A stretch of 64,000 bases of DNA from Massilia sp. Root133 (lineage in GTDB: Bacteria; Pseudomonadota; Gammaproteobacteria; Burkholderiales; Burkholderiaceae_D), in NCBI RefSeq assembly GCF_001426525.1, contig NZ_LMEW01000003.1, positions 62,001-126,000 on the forward strand. Direction: 5' to 3'. Below, piece by piece: positions 1 to 7,592 of the stretch (position 1 is its first letter; each line of letters begins with the position of its first letter). The notes under the pieces were generated by a model that saw nothing but the letters and a program-made list of their open reading frames with translations, did no database searches and was not told the origin of the DNA. A program made the position numbers and the translations under genes.

Positions 1-545
1 TGCTCGCGGCTCATCACGTAGACGAGGTTCAGGCGTTCCAGGTACTGGTCCTTCAGCTCGGCCAGCTCGTCGCGGAAGATGACGGATGACGACGCGCGGT
101 TCCCGTACAACACGGTGAAGCGGCTGTGCGGCTCGGCGATCAGGGTCGTCTTGACGATGGACAGGATCGGCGTGATGCCGCTGCCGGCCGCGAAGGCCAG
201 GTAGTGGCGGCGGCTCCCGGGTTCCAGCGGCAGGTTGAAGCGGCCTTCCGGCGGCATCACGTCGAGCGTGACGCCGGGCCGGATGCACTCGTTGGCCCAG
301 GTCGAGAACAGGCCGCCTTGCACGCGCTTGATGGCGACGCGCAGCTTGTCATCCTGCACGGCCGAGCAGATCGAATAGGAGCGGCGCACGTCCTCGCCGT
401 CGATCATCGTGCGCACTGTCAGATGCTGGCCCTGGCGGTAGCGGAAGGCCTCGCGCAGCGGCGGCGGGACGTCGAACGTGACGGCGATCGCGTCGCGCGT
501 CTCGTGCTTCACGTGCGCCACGGTCAATGGGTAGAACTTGCTCAT
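1..545 (-). CDS. paaE: Phenylacetyl-CoA epoxidase reductase subunit PaaE (3' end outside window)
   Basis: PaaE passes electrons from NADPH through FAD and a [2Fe-2S] centre to the PaaABC epoxidase, which activates the aromatic ring of phenylacetyl-CoA. The visible 181 residues begin MSKFYPLTV and cover the ferredoxin-reductase-type FAD domain, with the flavin-binding RRSYSICSA stretch (about residues 55-63) and the start of the NAD domain (AAGSGITPI). The C-terminal plant-type ferredoxin domain lies beyond the left edge. The gene starts 7 bp after the paaD stop codon, so it is the last visible gene of the leftward paaABCDE operon. The identification is firm from motifs and context; the truncation is only the window boundary. 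Confidence 0.93.
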   Translation of the reverse strand, partial: MSKFYPLTVAHVKHETRDAIAVTFDVPPPLREAFRYRQGQHLTVRTMIDGEDVRRSYSICSAVQDDKLRVAIKRVQGGLFSTWANECIRPGVTLDVMPPEGRFNLPLEPGSRRHYLAFAAGSGITPILSIVKTTLIAEPHSRFTVLYGNRASSSVIFRDELAELKDQYLERLNLVYVMSRE

Positions 546-552
546 GTGGGCC

Positions 553-1086
553 TCAATGGCATTTGAAGTAGTCGAACGGCTCGCGGCAATCCAGGCATTG
601 ATACAGTGCCTTACACGGGGTCGAGCCGAACTGGCTGGTGAGACGGGTATGCATCGAGCCGCAGTGCGGGCAAGCCACGTCGGGTTGCCGGATCGCGTGG
701 CGCTTCACGCCGCGCGCCAGGCCGCTGATGTCGATCACCTGCTGCACCGGCGGCGCGATGCCGTAGCCCTTCAGCGCGGCCTTTCCGGCGGCGCTCATCC
801 AGTCCGTCGTCCATGCGGGCGACAGGCGGGTGACGATGCGCAGGCGGTCCACGCCGCGTGCGCGCAAGGCCTTGTCGACGTCTTCGGCGATGACTTCCAT
901 CGCGGGGCAGCCGGAATACGTCGGGGTGATCGTGACGACGCATTCACCGTCGTCGTGCACGTCCACGGCACGCACGATGCCCAGGTCCACGACGGAGATC
1001 ACGGGAATCTCCGGATCCGGGACCTCGCCCAGCCAGGACCAGACCTGGCCGGCCGTGATCGGTGACGCGGCCGCGGTCATCACCAT
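553..1086 (-). CDS. paaD: Phenylacetate-CoA oxygenase maturation/assembly protein PaaD
   Basis: PaaD is the SUF/DUF59-type component of the phenylacetyl-CoA epoxidase cluster, thought to help iron or Fe-S maturation of the complex. The 177-residue product has the N-terminal MIP18/DUF59 fold signature (EVPDPEIPVISVVDLGIVR, about residues 21-39). Its C-terminus is a zinc-ribbon-like tail with paired cysteines (CPHCGS, then CLDC and a final C). Two in-frame ATG codons, at 1086 and 1080, are possible. The first overlaps the paaC end by 7 bp and the second by 1 bp; either implies translational coupling with paaC. Confidence 0.93.
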   Translation of the reverse strand: MVMTAAASPITAGQVWSWLGEVPDPEIPVISVVDLGIVRAVDVHDDGECVVTITPTYSGCPAMEVIAEDVDKALRARGVDRLRIVTRLSPAWTTDWMSAAGKAALKGYGIAPPVQQVIDISGLARGVKRHAIRQPDVACPHCGSMHTRLTSQFGSTPCKALYQCLDCREPFDYFKCH

Positions 1087-1835
1087 GCCACGCCCGGGTA
1101 GGCGCGCTGCAGGAACTGCATCTCGGCGAGGATGTAGCCGAGGCGCTCCGTGTGCCGGCCCTGCTTGCCGCCGCGCTGGACATAGGCATCCACGGGCGGC
1201 ATCGTCAGCGTCGCCTCAATCAGCACCTCGGCCACGTGGGCCAGGAATGCATCGCGCAGCGGCTCCGCGGCCGGTGCCACGCCCTGCGCGACCATCGCCA
1301 GGTCGACGTCGTCGTAGATGAACATCTCGCCGGCGTAGGTCCACAGTTCGTCGAGCGCGTCCTGCATCTTGCGGTGGCTGACGTCCGTGCCGTCGCCCAG
1401 GCGCACGACGAGGTCGCCGCTGCGGCGCAGGTGGTACGTCACCTCCTTGATCGACTTTTCCGCGATCTCGCCGATGCGGCGGTCGCTGGACGCCAGCAGG
1501 CCGCGCATCAGGAAGTAGTGCCACGTATCGAACAGGAACTGGCGCGTCAGGGTCTGCGCGTAGTCGCCGTTCGGCTGCTCGACGAGCAGGCAGTTGCGGA
1601 AGTCGCGGGTATCGCGCAGGTACGCCAAACGATCCTCGTCGCGGCCGTGGCCTTCGATCTCGCCCGCATACGTCAGCCACATCCGCGTCTGGCCCAGCAG
1701 GTCGAGGGCGACATTGGTCAGCGCCATGTCTTCTTCCAGCGCCGGGCCCTTGCCGCACAGCTGCGACAACTGCTGCGACAAGATCAAGGCATTGTCGCCC
1801 TGGCGCAGAAGGTATTCGAACTTGTTCGCGTCCAT
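1080..1835 (-). CDS. paaC: Phenylacetyl-CoA epoxidase structural subunit PaaC
   Basis: PaaC is the ferritin-like, non-catalytic subunit that pairs with PaaA in the 1,2-epoxidation of phenylacetyl-CoA. The 251 residues match the usual length and contain the family stretches LGQTRMWLTYAGEIEG, LFDTWHYFLMRGL and KEVTYHLRRSGDLVVRLGDG. It starts 7 bp downstream of the paaB stop and overlaps paaD by up to 7 bp. The order paaA-B-C-D-E with tight spacing indicates one transcript read leftward from the promoter near 3160-3190. Cytoplasmic. Confidence 0.95.
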   Translation of the reverse strand: MDANKFEYLLRQGDNALILSQQLSQLCGKGPALEEDMALTNVALDLLGQTRMWLTYAGEIEGHGRDEDRLAYLRDTRDFRNCLLVEQPNGDYAQTLTRQFLFDTWHYFLMRGLLASSDRRIGEIAEKSIKEVTYHLRRSGDLVVRLGDGTDVSHRKMQDALDELWTYAGEMFIYDDVDLAMVAQGVAPAAEPLRDAFLAHVAEVLIEATLTMPPVDAYVQRGGKQGRHTERLGYILAEMQFLQRAYPGVAW

Positions 1836-1842
1836 GGTCCGC

Positions 1843-2127
1843 TCACAGGTTCTTGACGTCTTCCGGCATCGGGAAGAACGTCGGGTGGCGGTAGACCTTG
1901 CTGTTCGACGGCTCGAACAGGGCGTCCTTGTCGGCCGGGCTGGACGCGACGATGTCGGCGGCCTTCACCACCCAGATCGACACGCCTTCGTTGCGGCGCG
2001 TGTAGACGTCGCGCGCGTTGTTGATCGCCATCCCGGCATCCGGCGCGTGCAGGCTGCCCACGTGCTTGTGGGCGAGGCCGTGCTGGCTGCGGATGAAGAC
2101 TTCCCACAGGGGCCATTCCTTGCTCAT
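1843..2127 (-). CDS. paaB: Phenylacetyl-CoA epoxidase subunit PaaB
   Basis: PaaB is the small bridging subunit of the PaaABCE epoxidase. The 94-residue product begins MSKEWPLWEVFIRSQHG and contains the conserved SLHAPDAGMAINNARDVYTRR segment. The ATG at 2127 is preferred over one at 2142 because AGGAG sits directly upstream at ribosome-binding distance, with the paaA stop codon only a few bases before it. The length then agrees with the family (about 95 aa). It lies between paaA and paaC, which is the canonical order. Confidence 0.95.
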   Translation of the reverse strand: MSKEWPLWEVFIRSQHGLAHKHVGSLHAPDAGMAINNARDVYTRRNEGVSIWVVKAADIVASSPADKDALFEPSNSKVYRHPTFFPMPEDVKNL

Positions 2128-2138
2128 TGCTGTCTCCT

Positions 2139-3128
2139 TCATGCTGCGGCTTTTTTAGCGGCCTGCTTGTCCGCGTGCGCGACGAGCGCCTCGCGGAACC
2201 ATGCGCCATCCTCGTACGCCTTTACGCGGGTCCGCAGGCGCTCCTTGTTGCACGGTCCGTTCCCTTTCAGGACGTTATAAAACTCTTCCCAATCGATCTC
2301 GCCGAAGTCGTAATGACCCCGTTCCTCGTTCCACTTGAGGTCCGGATCGGGGACGGTGAGGCCGAGGAATTCGGCCTGGGGCACGGTCTGGTCGACCATG
2401 CGCTGGCGCAGCTCGTCGTTCGAGAACAGCTTGATGCGCCAGGCCGTCGACTGGGCGCTGTTGACGGATTCCGCATCGGACGGGCCGAACATCATCAACG
2501 ACGGCCACCACCAGCGGTTGAGGGCATCCTGCGCCATCGCCTTCTGCTCGGGCGTGCCCTGGGCCAGCTTCATCATGATGTCGTAGCCCTGGCGCGCGTG
2601 GAACGACTCTTCCTTGCACACGCGGATCATCGCGCGGGCATACGGACCGTACGAACAGCGGCACAGCGGGATCTGGTTGATGATCGCGGAGCCGTCCACG
2701 AGCCAGCCGATGGCGCCGATGTCGGCCCACGTCAGGGTCGGGTAATTGAAGATGCTCGAGTACTTGGCCTTGCCGGAGTGCAGGGCGGCCAGCAGTTCGT
2801 CGCGCGACACGCCCAACGTCTCCGCCGCGCTGTACAAATACAGCCCGTGGCCGGCTTCGTCCTGGATCTTGGCCAGCAGGATCGATTTGCGCTTCAGCGT
2901 GGGCGCGCGCGTCACCCAATTGCCCTCCGGCAGCTGGCCGACGATCTCGGAGTGCGCGTGCTGGGAAATCTGGCGGATCAGCGTCTTGCGGTACGCCTCG
3001 GGCATCCAGTCCTTGGCTTCGATCTTCACGCCGGCGTCGATGCGCGCCTGGAACGCCTGCTCTTCCGCGCTCATGTCGGCGCGGGTCTGGACCTGTTTCA
3101 GGCCGGTTTCCACCATCTGGGCATACAT
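2139..3128 (-). CDS. paaA: Phenylacetyl-CoA epoxidase catalytic subunit PaaA
   Basis: PaaA is the di-iron ferritin-like monooxygenase that epoxidises the ring of phenylacetyl-CoA, the committed step of aerobic phenylacetate breakdown. The 329-residue product carries both ExxH iron-ligand helices, [10 protein letters not shown] (about residue 91) and [11 protein letters not shown] (about residue 174). Other family blocks are [12 protein letters not shown] and [22 protein letters not shown] lies 6 bases before the ATG. It is the first gene of the operon, and the dyad-rich intergenic region at 3154-3202 separates it from the divergent paaX. Confidence 0.97.
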   Translation of the reverse strand: MYAQMVETGLKQVQTRADMSAEEQAFQARIDAGVKIEAKDWMPEAYRKTLIRQISQHAHSEIVGQLPEGNWVTRAPTLKRKSILLAKIQDEAGHGLYLYSAAETLGVSRDELLAALHSGKAKYSSIFNYPTLTWADIGAIGWLVDGSAIINQIPLCRCSYGPYARAMIRVCKEESFHARQGYDIMMKLAQGTPEQKAMAQDALNRWWWPSLMMFGPSDAESVNSAQSTAWRIKLFSNDELRQRMVDQTVPQAEFLGLTVPDPDLKWNEERGHYDFGEIDWEEFYNVLKGNGPCNKERLRTRVKAYEDGAWFREALVAHADKQAAKKAAA

Positions 3129-3153
3129 GGCTGGTCTCCCTGGGTTCTGTGTC

Positions 3154-3202
3154 GATTCATAATACGATACACTAATCGCGATGTATAGCGAAATTTTGAA
3201 TC
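3154..3202 (-). promoter_or_regulatory. paaA promoter with nested dyads, probable PaaX control region
   Basis: Read leftward there is a TATACA -35 (3187-3182) and a TATTAT -10 (3164-3159) separated by 17 bases. The -35/-10 spacer and its edges contain the dyad ATACA / TGTAT (3167-3171 and 3182-3186). An outer dyad GATTCA / TGAATC (3154-3159 and 3197-3202) brackets the whole promoter. E. coli PaaX is known to bind half-sites of the TGATTC / GAATCA type, so the outer dyad is the natural candidate for PaaX binding. Here the half-sites are farther apart than in E. coli. The assignment is by inspection, not by experiment. Confidence 0.6.
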
Positions 3203-3230
3203 ATATTGAGACGCGGTAAAATCGCCCACC

Positions 3231-4157
3231 ATGACCCAGCCCAGCAGCCACGAGTGGATCAACCACTTTCTCGAGACCGACCCGCCGCGTTCCAAATCGC
3301 TCGTGATGACGATCTTCGGCGACGCCATCGCGCCGCACGGCGGCCGCCTGTGGCTGGGCAGCCTGATCGAACTGGTGGCGCCGCTCGGCGTCACGGACCG
3401 GCTCGTGCGCACGAGCGTGTTCCGCCTCGTGCAGGAGGGCTGGCTCGTCGCGAACCGCGAGGGCCGGCGCAGCAGCTATGCGTTGCAGCCCGACGCCGCG
3501 CCCCGCTTCGCGCGCGCCAACCGCCGCATCTACGCGCCGCCCGGCGTCGACTGGAACGGCCGCTGGACCCTGCTGCTGGCCCCCAATGGCAGCATCGACA
3601 GCGCGCTGCGCGCGGCCGTGCGCAAGGAACTCGAATGGGAAGGATTCGCCATGCTGGCGCCGGGCCTGCTGGCGCATCCGGCGGCCGACCCGGACGGCGT
3701 GGCCGAGGTGCTGAGGCGGGTGGAAGGCGGCGGCAAGATCTTCGTCTGCGCCGCGACGGAGCTGCCTTGTGCCGGCGCGCGGCCGCTGGCCGAACTGGTG
3801 CGCGAAGGGTGGGATTTGTCTGCCGTCGTGACCGGCTACCGGCGTTTCATCAAGGAATTCTCGCCGCTGCTCGACCTGCTGCGCGGCGAGCCCGAACCGG
3901 ATCCGCAGCAGGCCTTCATCGTGCGTACCCTGCTGATCCACGCGTACCGCCGCGTCCAGTTGCACGATCCGATGCTGCCGCTGGCGCTGTTGCCGCAGCC
4001 GTGGCCGGGGTCGGAGGCGTATGCGCTGGCGCAGGCGATCTACCGCCTCGTGTGGGCGCCGGCCGAGCGGCATCTGATGGACGTGCTGCGGCGCGAGGAT
4101 GCGGCGGCGCCGGCGGCGGACAGTGGTTTGTACGAAAGATTTGGCCAGTTGCGCTGA
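3231..4157 (+). CDS. paaX: Phenylacetic acid degradation transcriptional repressor PaaX
   Basis: PaaX is a GntR-like winged-helix repressor that leaves its operators when phenylacetyl-CoA is bound. The 308-residue product has the N-terminal winged helix (about residues 20-95, including SLIELVAPLGVTDRLVRTSV and VANREGRRSSYAL). The middle PaaX domain contains VDWNGRWTLLL, and an alpha-helical C-terminal domain follows. The gene is transcribed away from paaA, and both start within about 100 bp, so one intergenic region can serve repression and autoregulation. The pathway inducer is the substrate of the adjacent epoxidase. Confidence 0.95.
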   Translation: MTQPSSHEWINHFLETDPPRSKSLVMTIFGDAIAPHGGRLWLGSLIELVAPLGVTDRLVRTSVFRLVQEGWLVANREGRRSSYALQPDAAPRFARANRRIYAPPGVDWNGRWTLLLAPNGSIDSALRAAVRKELEWEGFAMLAPGLLAHPAADPDGVAEVLRRVEGGGKIFVCAATELPCAGARPLAELVREGWDLSAVVTGYRRFIKEFSPLLDLLRGEPEPDPQQAFIVRTLLIHAYRRVQLHDPMLPLALLPQPWPGSEAYALAQAIYRLVWAPAERHLMDVLRREDAAAPAADSGLYERFGQLR

Positions 4158-4170
4158 TCGCGACATAAAA

Positions 4171-4254
4171 CAACGTCATTCCCGCGCAAGCGGGAATCCA
4201 TGCGGTGTCACAACTCAAGCGACGCATGGGCTCCCGCCTTCGCGGGAGCGACGG
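4171..4254. repeat. Paired-hairpin REP-like element (copy 1)
   Basis: Two hairpins lie side by side: ATTCCCGC-gcaa-GCGGGAAT (4178-4197) and GCTCCCGC-cttc-GCGGGAGC (4230-4249). The segment between them is closed by an outer dyad CCATGCG / CGCATGG (4198-4204 and 4223-4229). The element begins with ACAACGTC, as does the related copy at 16619-16700. It sits between paaX (rightward) and a leftward DUF2442 gene, so it could also act as a bidirectional transcription end. It resembles the dispersed bacterial interspersed mosaic elements known in proteobacteria. Confidence 0.75.
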
Positions 4255-4256
4255 TG

Positions 4257-4511
4257 TTAACAATCCAGCGCAAACTGCGCCGCCGCCATCGGATGACGAA
4301 TACGGTCCAGCGCCAGTTCCAGGTCGAGCCCCGGCCAGTACAGGCATTCCGCGCCCAGGGGCTGGATATGGCACAGCTGCGCCACGGTGGCGTGCTCGAA
4401 CCAGGGGAACAGCGCGAACGGCACATAGAGCTCTTCGTCGCGCCAGCGCAGCCAGAAGCCGCGCCGGTCGATGGTTGTGATTTCCGGCCGCGCCACACGG
4501 ATGTTCATCAT
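4257..4511 (-). CDS. DUF2442 domain-containing protein
   Basis: An 84-residue cytoplasmic protein beginning MMNIRVARPEI, with the DUF2442 pattern: a short beta-rich start (GFWLRWRDEELYVPFALFPWF), a middle stretch ending WPGLDLEL and an acidic/aliphatic tail. DUF2442 proteins are often partners of DUF4160 proteins in small, possibly toxin-antitoxin-like pairs, but no partner is visible here. The start at 4511 is chosen because GAGGAGGAGG lies just upstream; an ATG one codon later is equally possible. Function is unknown. Confidence 0.75.
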   Translation of the reverse strand: MMNIRVARPEITTIDRRGFWLRWRDEELYVPFALFPWFEHATVAQLCHIQPLGAECLYWPGLDLELALDRIRHPMAAAQFALDC

Positions 4512-4617
4512 GTTCCCTCCTCCTCGATGAGGCCAAGCAAGAACAGTAGCAAACCCTTGGTCGTCATCCATTAAGCAGTATCATGCCGGCTCACACCCAA
4601 CAACATCAGGACGCACT

Positions 4618-5754
4618 ATGTCTATCAAGATCAGCAGCCAGTTCGACGCTGGCGCCATCGATATCGTGAACGCCACGAGCGCGAACGCCATCGACCTGAA
4701 CATCCGCAAGGACTCCCACGCCGACATCACGCAGTGGTTCTACTTCCGCCTGCAGGGCGCGCAGGCGCAGCCGTGCACGATCCGCCTGCTCAACGCCGGC
4801 AAGTCCGCGTATCCGAAGGGCTGGGAAGACTATCACGCGATGGCCAGCTACGATCGCGTCAACTGGTTCCGTGTGCCGACGAGCTTCGACGGCCAGGCGC
4901 TCACGATCGAGCACACGCCCGCCATGGACAGCGTCTACTACGCCTATTTCGAGCCGTATTCGTGGGAACGCCACCTGGAGCTGCTCGACCGCGCCCAGCT
5001 GTCCGAACACGTGCGCATGCTGGACCTCGGCTCGACCGTCGACGGGCGCGACCTGAACCTGCTCGTCATCGGCGACGAGGCGGCGAACAAGAAGAAGGTG
5101 TGGGTCATCGCGCGCCAGCACCCGGGCGAGACGATGGCCGAGTGGTTCGTCGAAGGCATGCTCGACGCCCTGCTCGACCCGGCCCATCCGTTCGGCCGCC
5201 AGTTGCTGAAAGAGACCGTGTTCTATGTCGTGCCGAACATGAACCCGGACGGGTCCGTGCGCGGCAACCTGCGCACTAACGCGGCCGGCGCCAACCTGAA
5301 CCGCGAGTGGCTGAATCCGTCGCTGGAACGCAGCCCGGAAGTGTTCCTGGTCCGCAAGAAGATGGAAGAGACGGGCGTCGACCTGTTCCTGGACGTCCAT
5401 GGCGACGAAGGCCTGCCCTACGTCTTCATCGCCGGCAGCGATGCCCTGCCGACCTTCACGGCGGAACAGGCCGCCGCGCAGAAGGCGTTCTCGGACGCGT
5501 TCATGATCGCCAGCCCGGACTTCCAGGACGTGCATGGCTACCCGAAAGAGCCGTACACGGACGAGGTGCTGACGATGGGTTCGCCGTACGTGACGCATGC
5601 GTTCGGCTGCCTGTCGCTGACCCTGGAACTGCCGTTCAAGGACAATGCCAACGACCCTGACCCGCTGGTCGGCTGGGACGGCGCCCGCAGCGCACGCCTC
5701 GGCGCCGCGGTGCTGCAGCCGGTGCTGCAGGCCGTGCGTCAGTTGCAAAAATAA
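4618..5754 (+). CDS. M14-family zinc carboxypeptidase (cytosolic carboxypeptidase-like)
   Basis: A 378-residue metallocarboxypeptidase of the M14 CCP-like subfamily, expected to trim C-terminal or side-chain residues from peptides. An N-terminal beta-sandwich (about residues 1-120, with the ITQWFYFRLQG and AYFEPYSWERH blocks) precedes the catalytic domain. That domain has the HxxE zinc motif in RQHPGETMAEW (about 165), NMNPDG, the NLNREW arginine site (about 228) and the third zinc ligand in DVHGDE (about 261). No signal peptide is present, so it should be cytoplasmic. It is monocistronic and ends at a strong bidirectional terminator. The natural substrate cannot be read from the sequence. 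Confidence 0.9.
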   Translation: MSIKISSQFDAGAIDIVNATSANAIDLNIRKDSHADITQWFYFRLQGAQAQPCTIRLLNAGKSAYPKGWEDYHAMASYDRVNWFRVPTSFDGQALTIEHTPAMDSVYYAYFEPYSWERHLELLDRAQLSEHVRMLDLGSTVDGRDLNLLVIGDEAANKKKVWVIARQHPGETMAEWFVEGMLDALLDPAHPFGRQLLKETVFYVVPNMNPDGSVRGNLRTNAAGANLNREWLNPSLERSPEVFLVRKKMEETGVDLFLDVHGDEGLPYVFIAGSDALPTFTAEQAAAQKAFSDAFMIASPDFQDVHGYPKEPYTDEVLTMGSPYVTHAFGCLSLTLELPFKDNANDPDPLVGWDGARSARLGAAVLQPVLQAVRQLQK

Positions 5755-5756
5755 GA

Positions 5757-5776
5757 AACGGGGCACGAGCCCCGTT
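5757..5776. terminator. Bidirectional terminator hairpin between convergent genes
   Basis: AACGGGGC-acga-GCCCCGTT forms a perfect 8-bp stem with a 4-base loop. It is placed 3 bp after the M14 peptidase stop and 7 bp before the stop of the convergent nitroreductase gene. A-rich sequence precedes the stem, but there is only a short T stretch after it. Confidence 0.7.
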
Positions 5777-5782
5777 ATCCGC

Positions 5783-6436
5783 TTACAGGAAAGTAAACAC
5801 CTGTTCCTGCGTGAGACGCGATTTCGGCAGGCTTGCGTTGAAATCGCTGTCGGCGTGGTAGCCGAAGCTCAGCAGGACGAGGCTGGACAGGCCTTTCTCG
5901 TGCAGGCCCAGTTCCGCGTCCAGCGCGGCCGGGTCCAGGCCTTCCATCGGGGTCGTGTCCACACCCAGCGCGCTGGCGGCCAGCATGGCGTTGCCCAGCG
6001 CGATATAGGCCTGCTTCTCGAACCACTGCGGCAGGTCCTTCAGCGTGTAGCGGTGCAGGTTGACGTAGCCCTGGCGGCCCTTGGCCTGGCCGGCCCTGGC
6101 GGCATCGTCCTTGAAGCGGCCGTCGCGCTGTTCCTGCTCGAGCAGGCGCTCCAGGTGGCCGCCTTCGGCGTCGACGCGCGTGCAGAACAGGATCACGTGC
6201 GACGCGTTCAGGATCTTCGCTTCGTTGTAGCTGTACGGACCCTGCACGCCCTTGGCCAGGCGCGCCTTCGCTTCCGGCGTGCTGGCGACGATGAAGTGCC
6301 AGGGCTGCGAGTTCACCGACGACGGGCTGTTGCGCAGCACTTCATAGATCTGCTGCATCGTCTCTTCGGGGACGCGGCGGGTCGGGTCGTAGGCCTTGGC
6401 GGTGTAGCGCTTGCGGGCGGCGGCAAGAATGTCCAT
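5783..6436 (-). CDS. nfsB: Oxygen-insensitive NAD(P)H nitroreductase, NfsB type
   Basis: An FMN-dependent flavoreductase that reduces nitro groups, quinones and similar acceptors with NAD(P)H. With the ATG at 6436 the product is 217 residues, the exact length of E. coli NfsB. GAAAGGAAC lies just upstream; an earlier ATG at 6466 would add 10 residues. The family blocks are all present: RYTAKAYD, the NSPSSVNSQPWHFIV substrate/FMN segment (about 35-50), NASHVILFC, and the C-terminal DFNASLPKSRL. It is cytoplasmic and dimeric in the family. No operon partner. Confidence 0.92.
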   Translation of the reverse strand: MDILAAARKRYTAKAYDPTRRVPEETMQQIYEVLRNSPSSVNSQPWHFIVASTPEAKARLAKGVQGPYSYNEAKILNASHVILFCTRVDAEGGHLERLLEQEQRDGRFKDDAARAGQAKGRQGYVNLHRYTLKDLPQWFEKQAYIALGNAMLAASALGVDTTPMEGLDPAALDAELGLHEKGLSSLVLLSFGYHADSDFNASLPKSRLTQEQVFTFL

Positions 6437-6496
6437 CGGGTTCCTTTCAAAAATGCGTATCTGCACATTATTGCAGGAACCCGAAAAACGCGTGCG

Positions 6497-7501
6497 TCAC
6501 ATGGTCATGATGGGCGCGTCGAACACGAGGCCGTTGCCGATCAGCTGCACGCTCAGGTCCACGTTTTCCGGACTCTCGCTGATGCCGGCGAGCACCTCGC
6601 CACGGGTGGCGATCTTGCGGTCCAGGGCGTCCGTCCAGAAGTCCAGCCCGGCCTGGTCCGGCGCGCGGTGCAGGATGTGCTCGTAATACTTGACCACCAG
6701 GTCGCGGTTGGCGAGGCCGCCGTACAGCTTCTGGTATTCCGCCGATGCGAGGAAGGCGCCGGTGATCCCCGCCAGTGTCGCGCCCCCGCCATCGATCTGC
6801 TGCGTCCAGAAATCCAGGCCCGGCTCGTCCGGATTGCGGCCGAATGCGGCCTGGTACAAGCGGAACAGCTGGCCGCCCGTGTTGTCGACGCTGATGAGCG
6901 CGACGTCCTTGTCGTCGAAATACACGCGTTCGACGCCCGTCAGCGTGTCGATGCCGCCGGTGCCCTTCAGGTCCGCGATCGTCCACGCGGCGCCCGTGCG
7001 TTCGATCCGGTAGTCGGCGTAGGCGCCCTTGTAGGCGATGGTGTCGAAACCGGCGCCGCCGTCGATCACGTCGCTGCCCGCGTCGGCACCGATGCGGTCG
7101 TCACCGCCGCCGGCCCGGATGATGTCGCTGCCCGCGAAGCCTTGCAGGATATCCTTGCCGGCGCTGCCGGTGATGGTGTCGGAGCCGGCCAGCAGGGCCG
7201 TATAAATCTGGGTATCGGTGGTGGCCTTGAGGACCGTGTCCAGGAACGTCCCGCCATCGATGGTCAGGTCCGTCGCCTGGAACACCGGCAGGCCGGAGTA
7301 GCCCAGCTGGACCAAGTTCACGGCGGTCGCGGTGCCGCTCACGTCGCCGGACGGGCCGATCGCGAAGTTACCCAGGATGGACAGGTGCTGGAGCCCGTTT
7401 TCCAGCGTGACGCTGCTGGACGAGGTCGAGATGATTTTCCATTGCACGGCCGTGCTGCCGATCAGGTCGAGCTGCAGGCCGAAAGTCTGGAGTGTTGCCA
7501 T
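6497..7501 (-). CDS. RTX calcium-binding / DUF4214 secreted protein
   Basis: A 334-residue protein without a Sec signal, of the RTX-DUF4214 type common in Massilia relatives. The N-terminal third is beta-rich. Residues about 120-170 hold glycine/aspartate nonapeptide repeats (GSDTITGSAGKDILQGFAG, GGGDDRIG, DGGAG) that bind calcium after secretion. Two DUF4214-like units follow (LYQAAFGRNPDEPGLDFW and HILHRAPDQAGLDFW, about 220-320). Such proteins usually leave the cell by a type I secretion system using a C-terminal signal; no exporter genes are visible in the window. The start at 7501 follows GGGAGACGTC; an alternative ATG lies 10 codons upstream. Specific role unknown, perhaps surface or matrix. 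Confidence 0.85.
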   Translation of the reverse strand: MATLQTFGLQLDLIGSTAVQWKIISTSSSSVTLENGLQHLSILGNFAIGPSGDVSGTATAVNLVQLGYSGLPVFQATDLTIDGGTFLDTVLKATTDTQIYTALLAGSDTITGSAGKDILQGFAGSDIIRAGGGDDRIGADAGSDVIDGGAGFDTIAYKGAYADYRIERTGAAWTIADLKGTGGIDTLTGVERVYFDDKDVALISVDNTGGQLFRLYQAAFGRNPDEPGLDFWTQQIDGGGATLAGITGAFLASAEYQKLYGGLANRDLVVKYYEHILHRAPDQAGLDFWTDALDRKIATRGEVLAGISESPENVDLSVQLIGNGLVFDAPIMTM

Positions 7502-7592
7502 GACGTCTCCCGTGACATAGAAAGTCGTCAATGTAACACATGGTTATGACATTTTTGCAATAGATTGTCGCGACCTCATGGCAAATGTGAAA

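Noticed and set aside
5645..7549. A 634-codon frame on the + strand across the nitroreductase and RTX genes
   Set aside because: It crosses a terminator and two real genes and has no family features.
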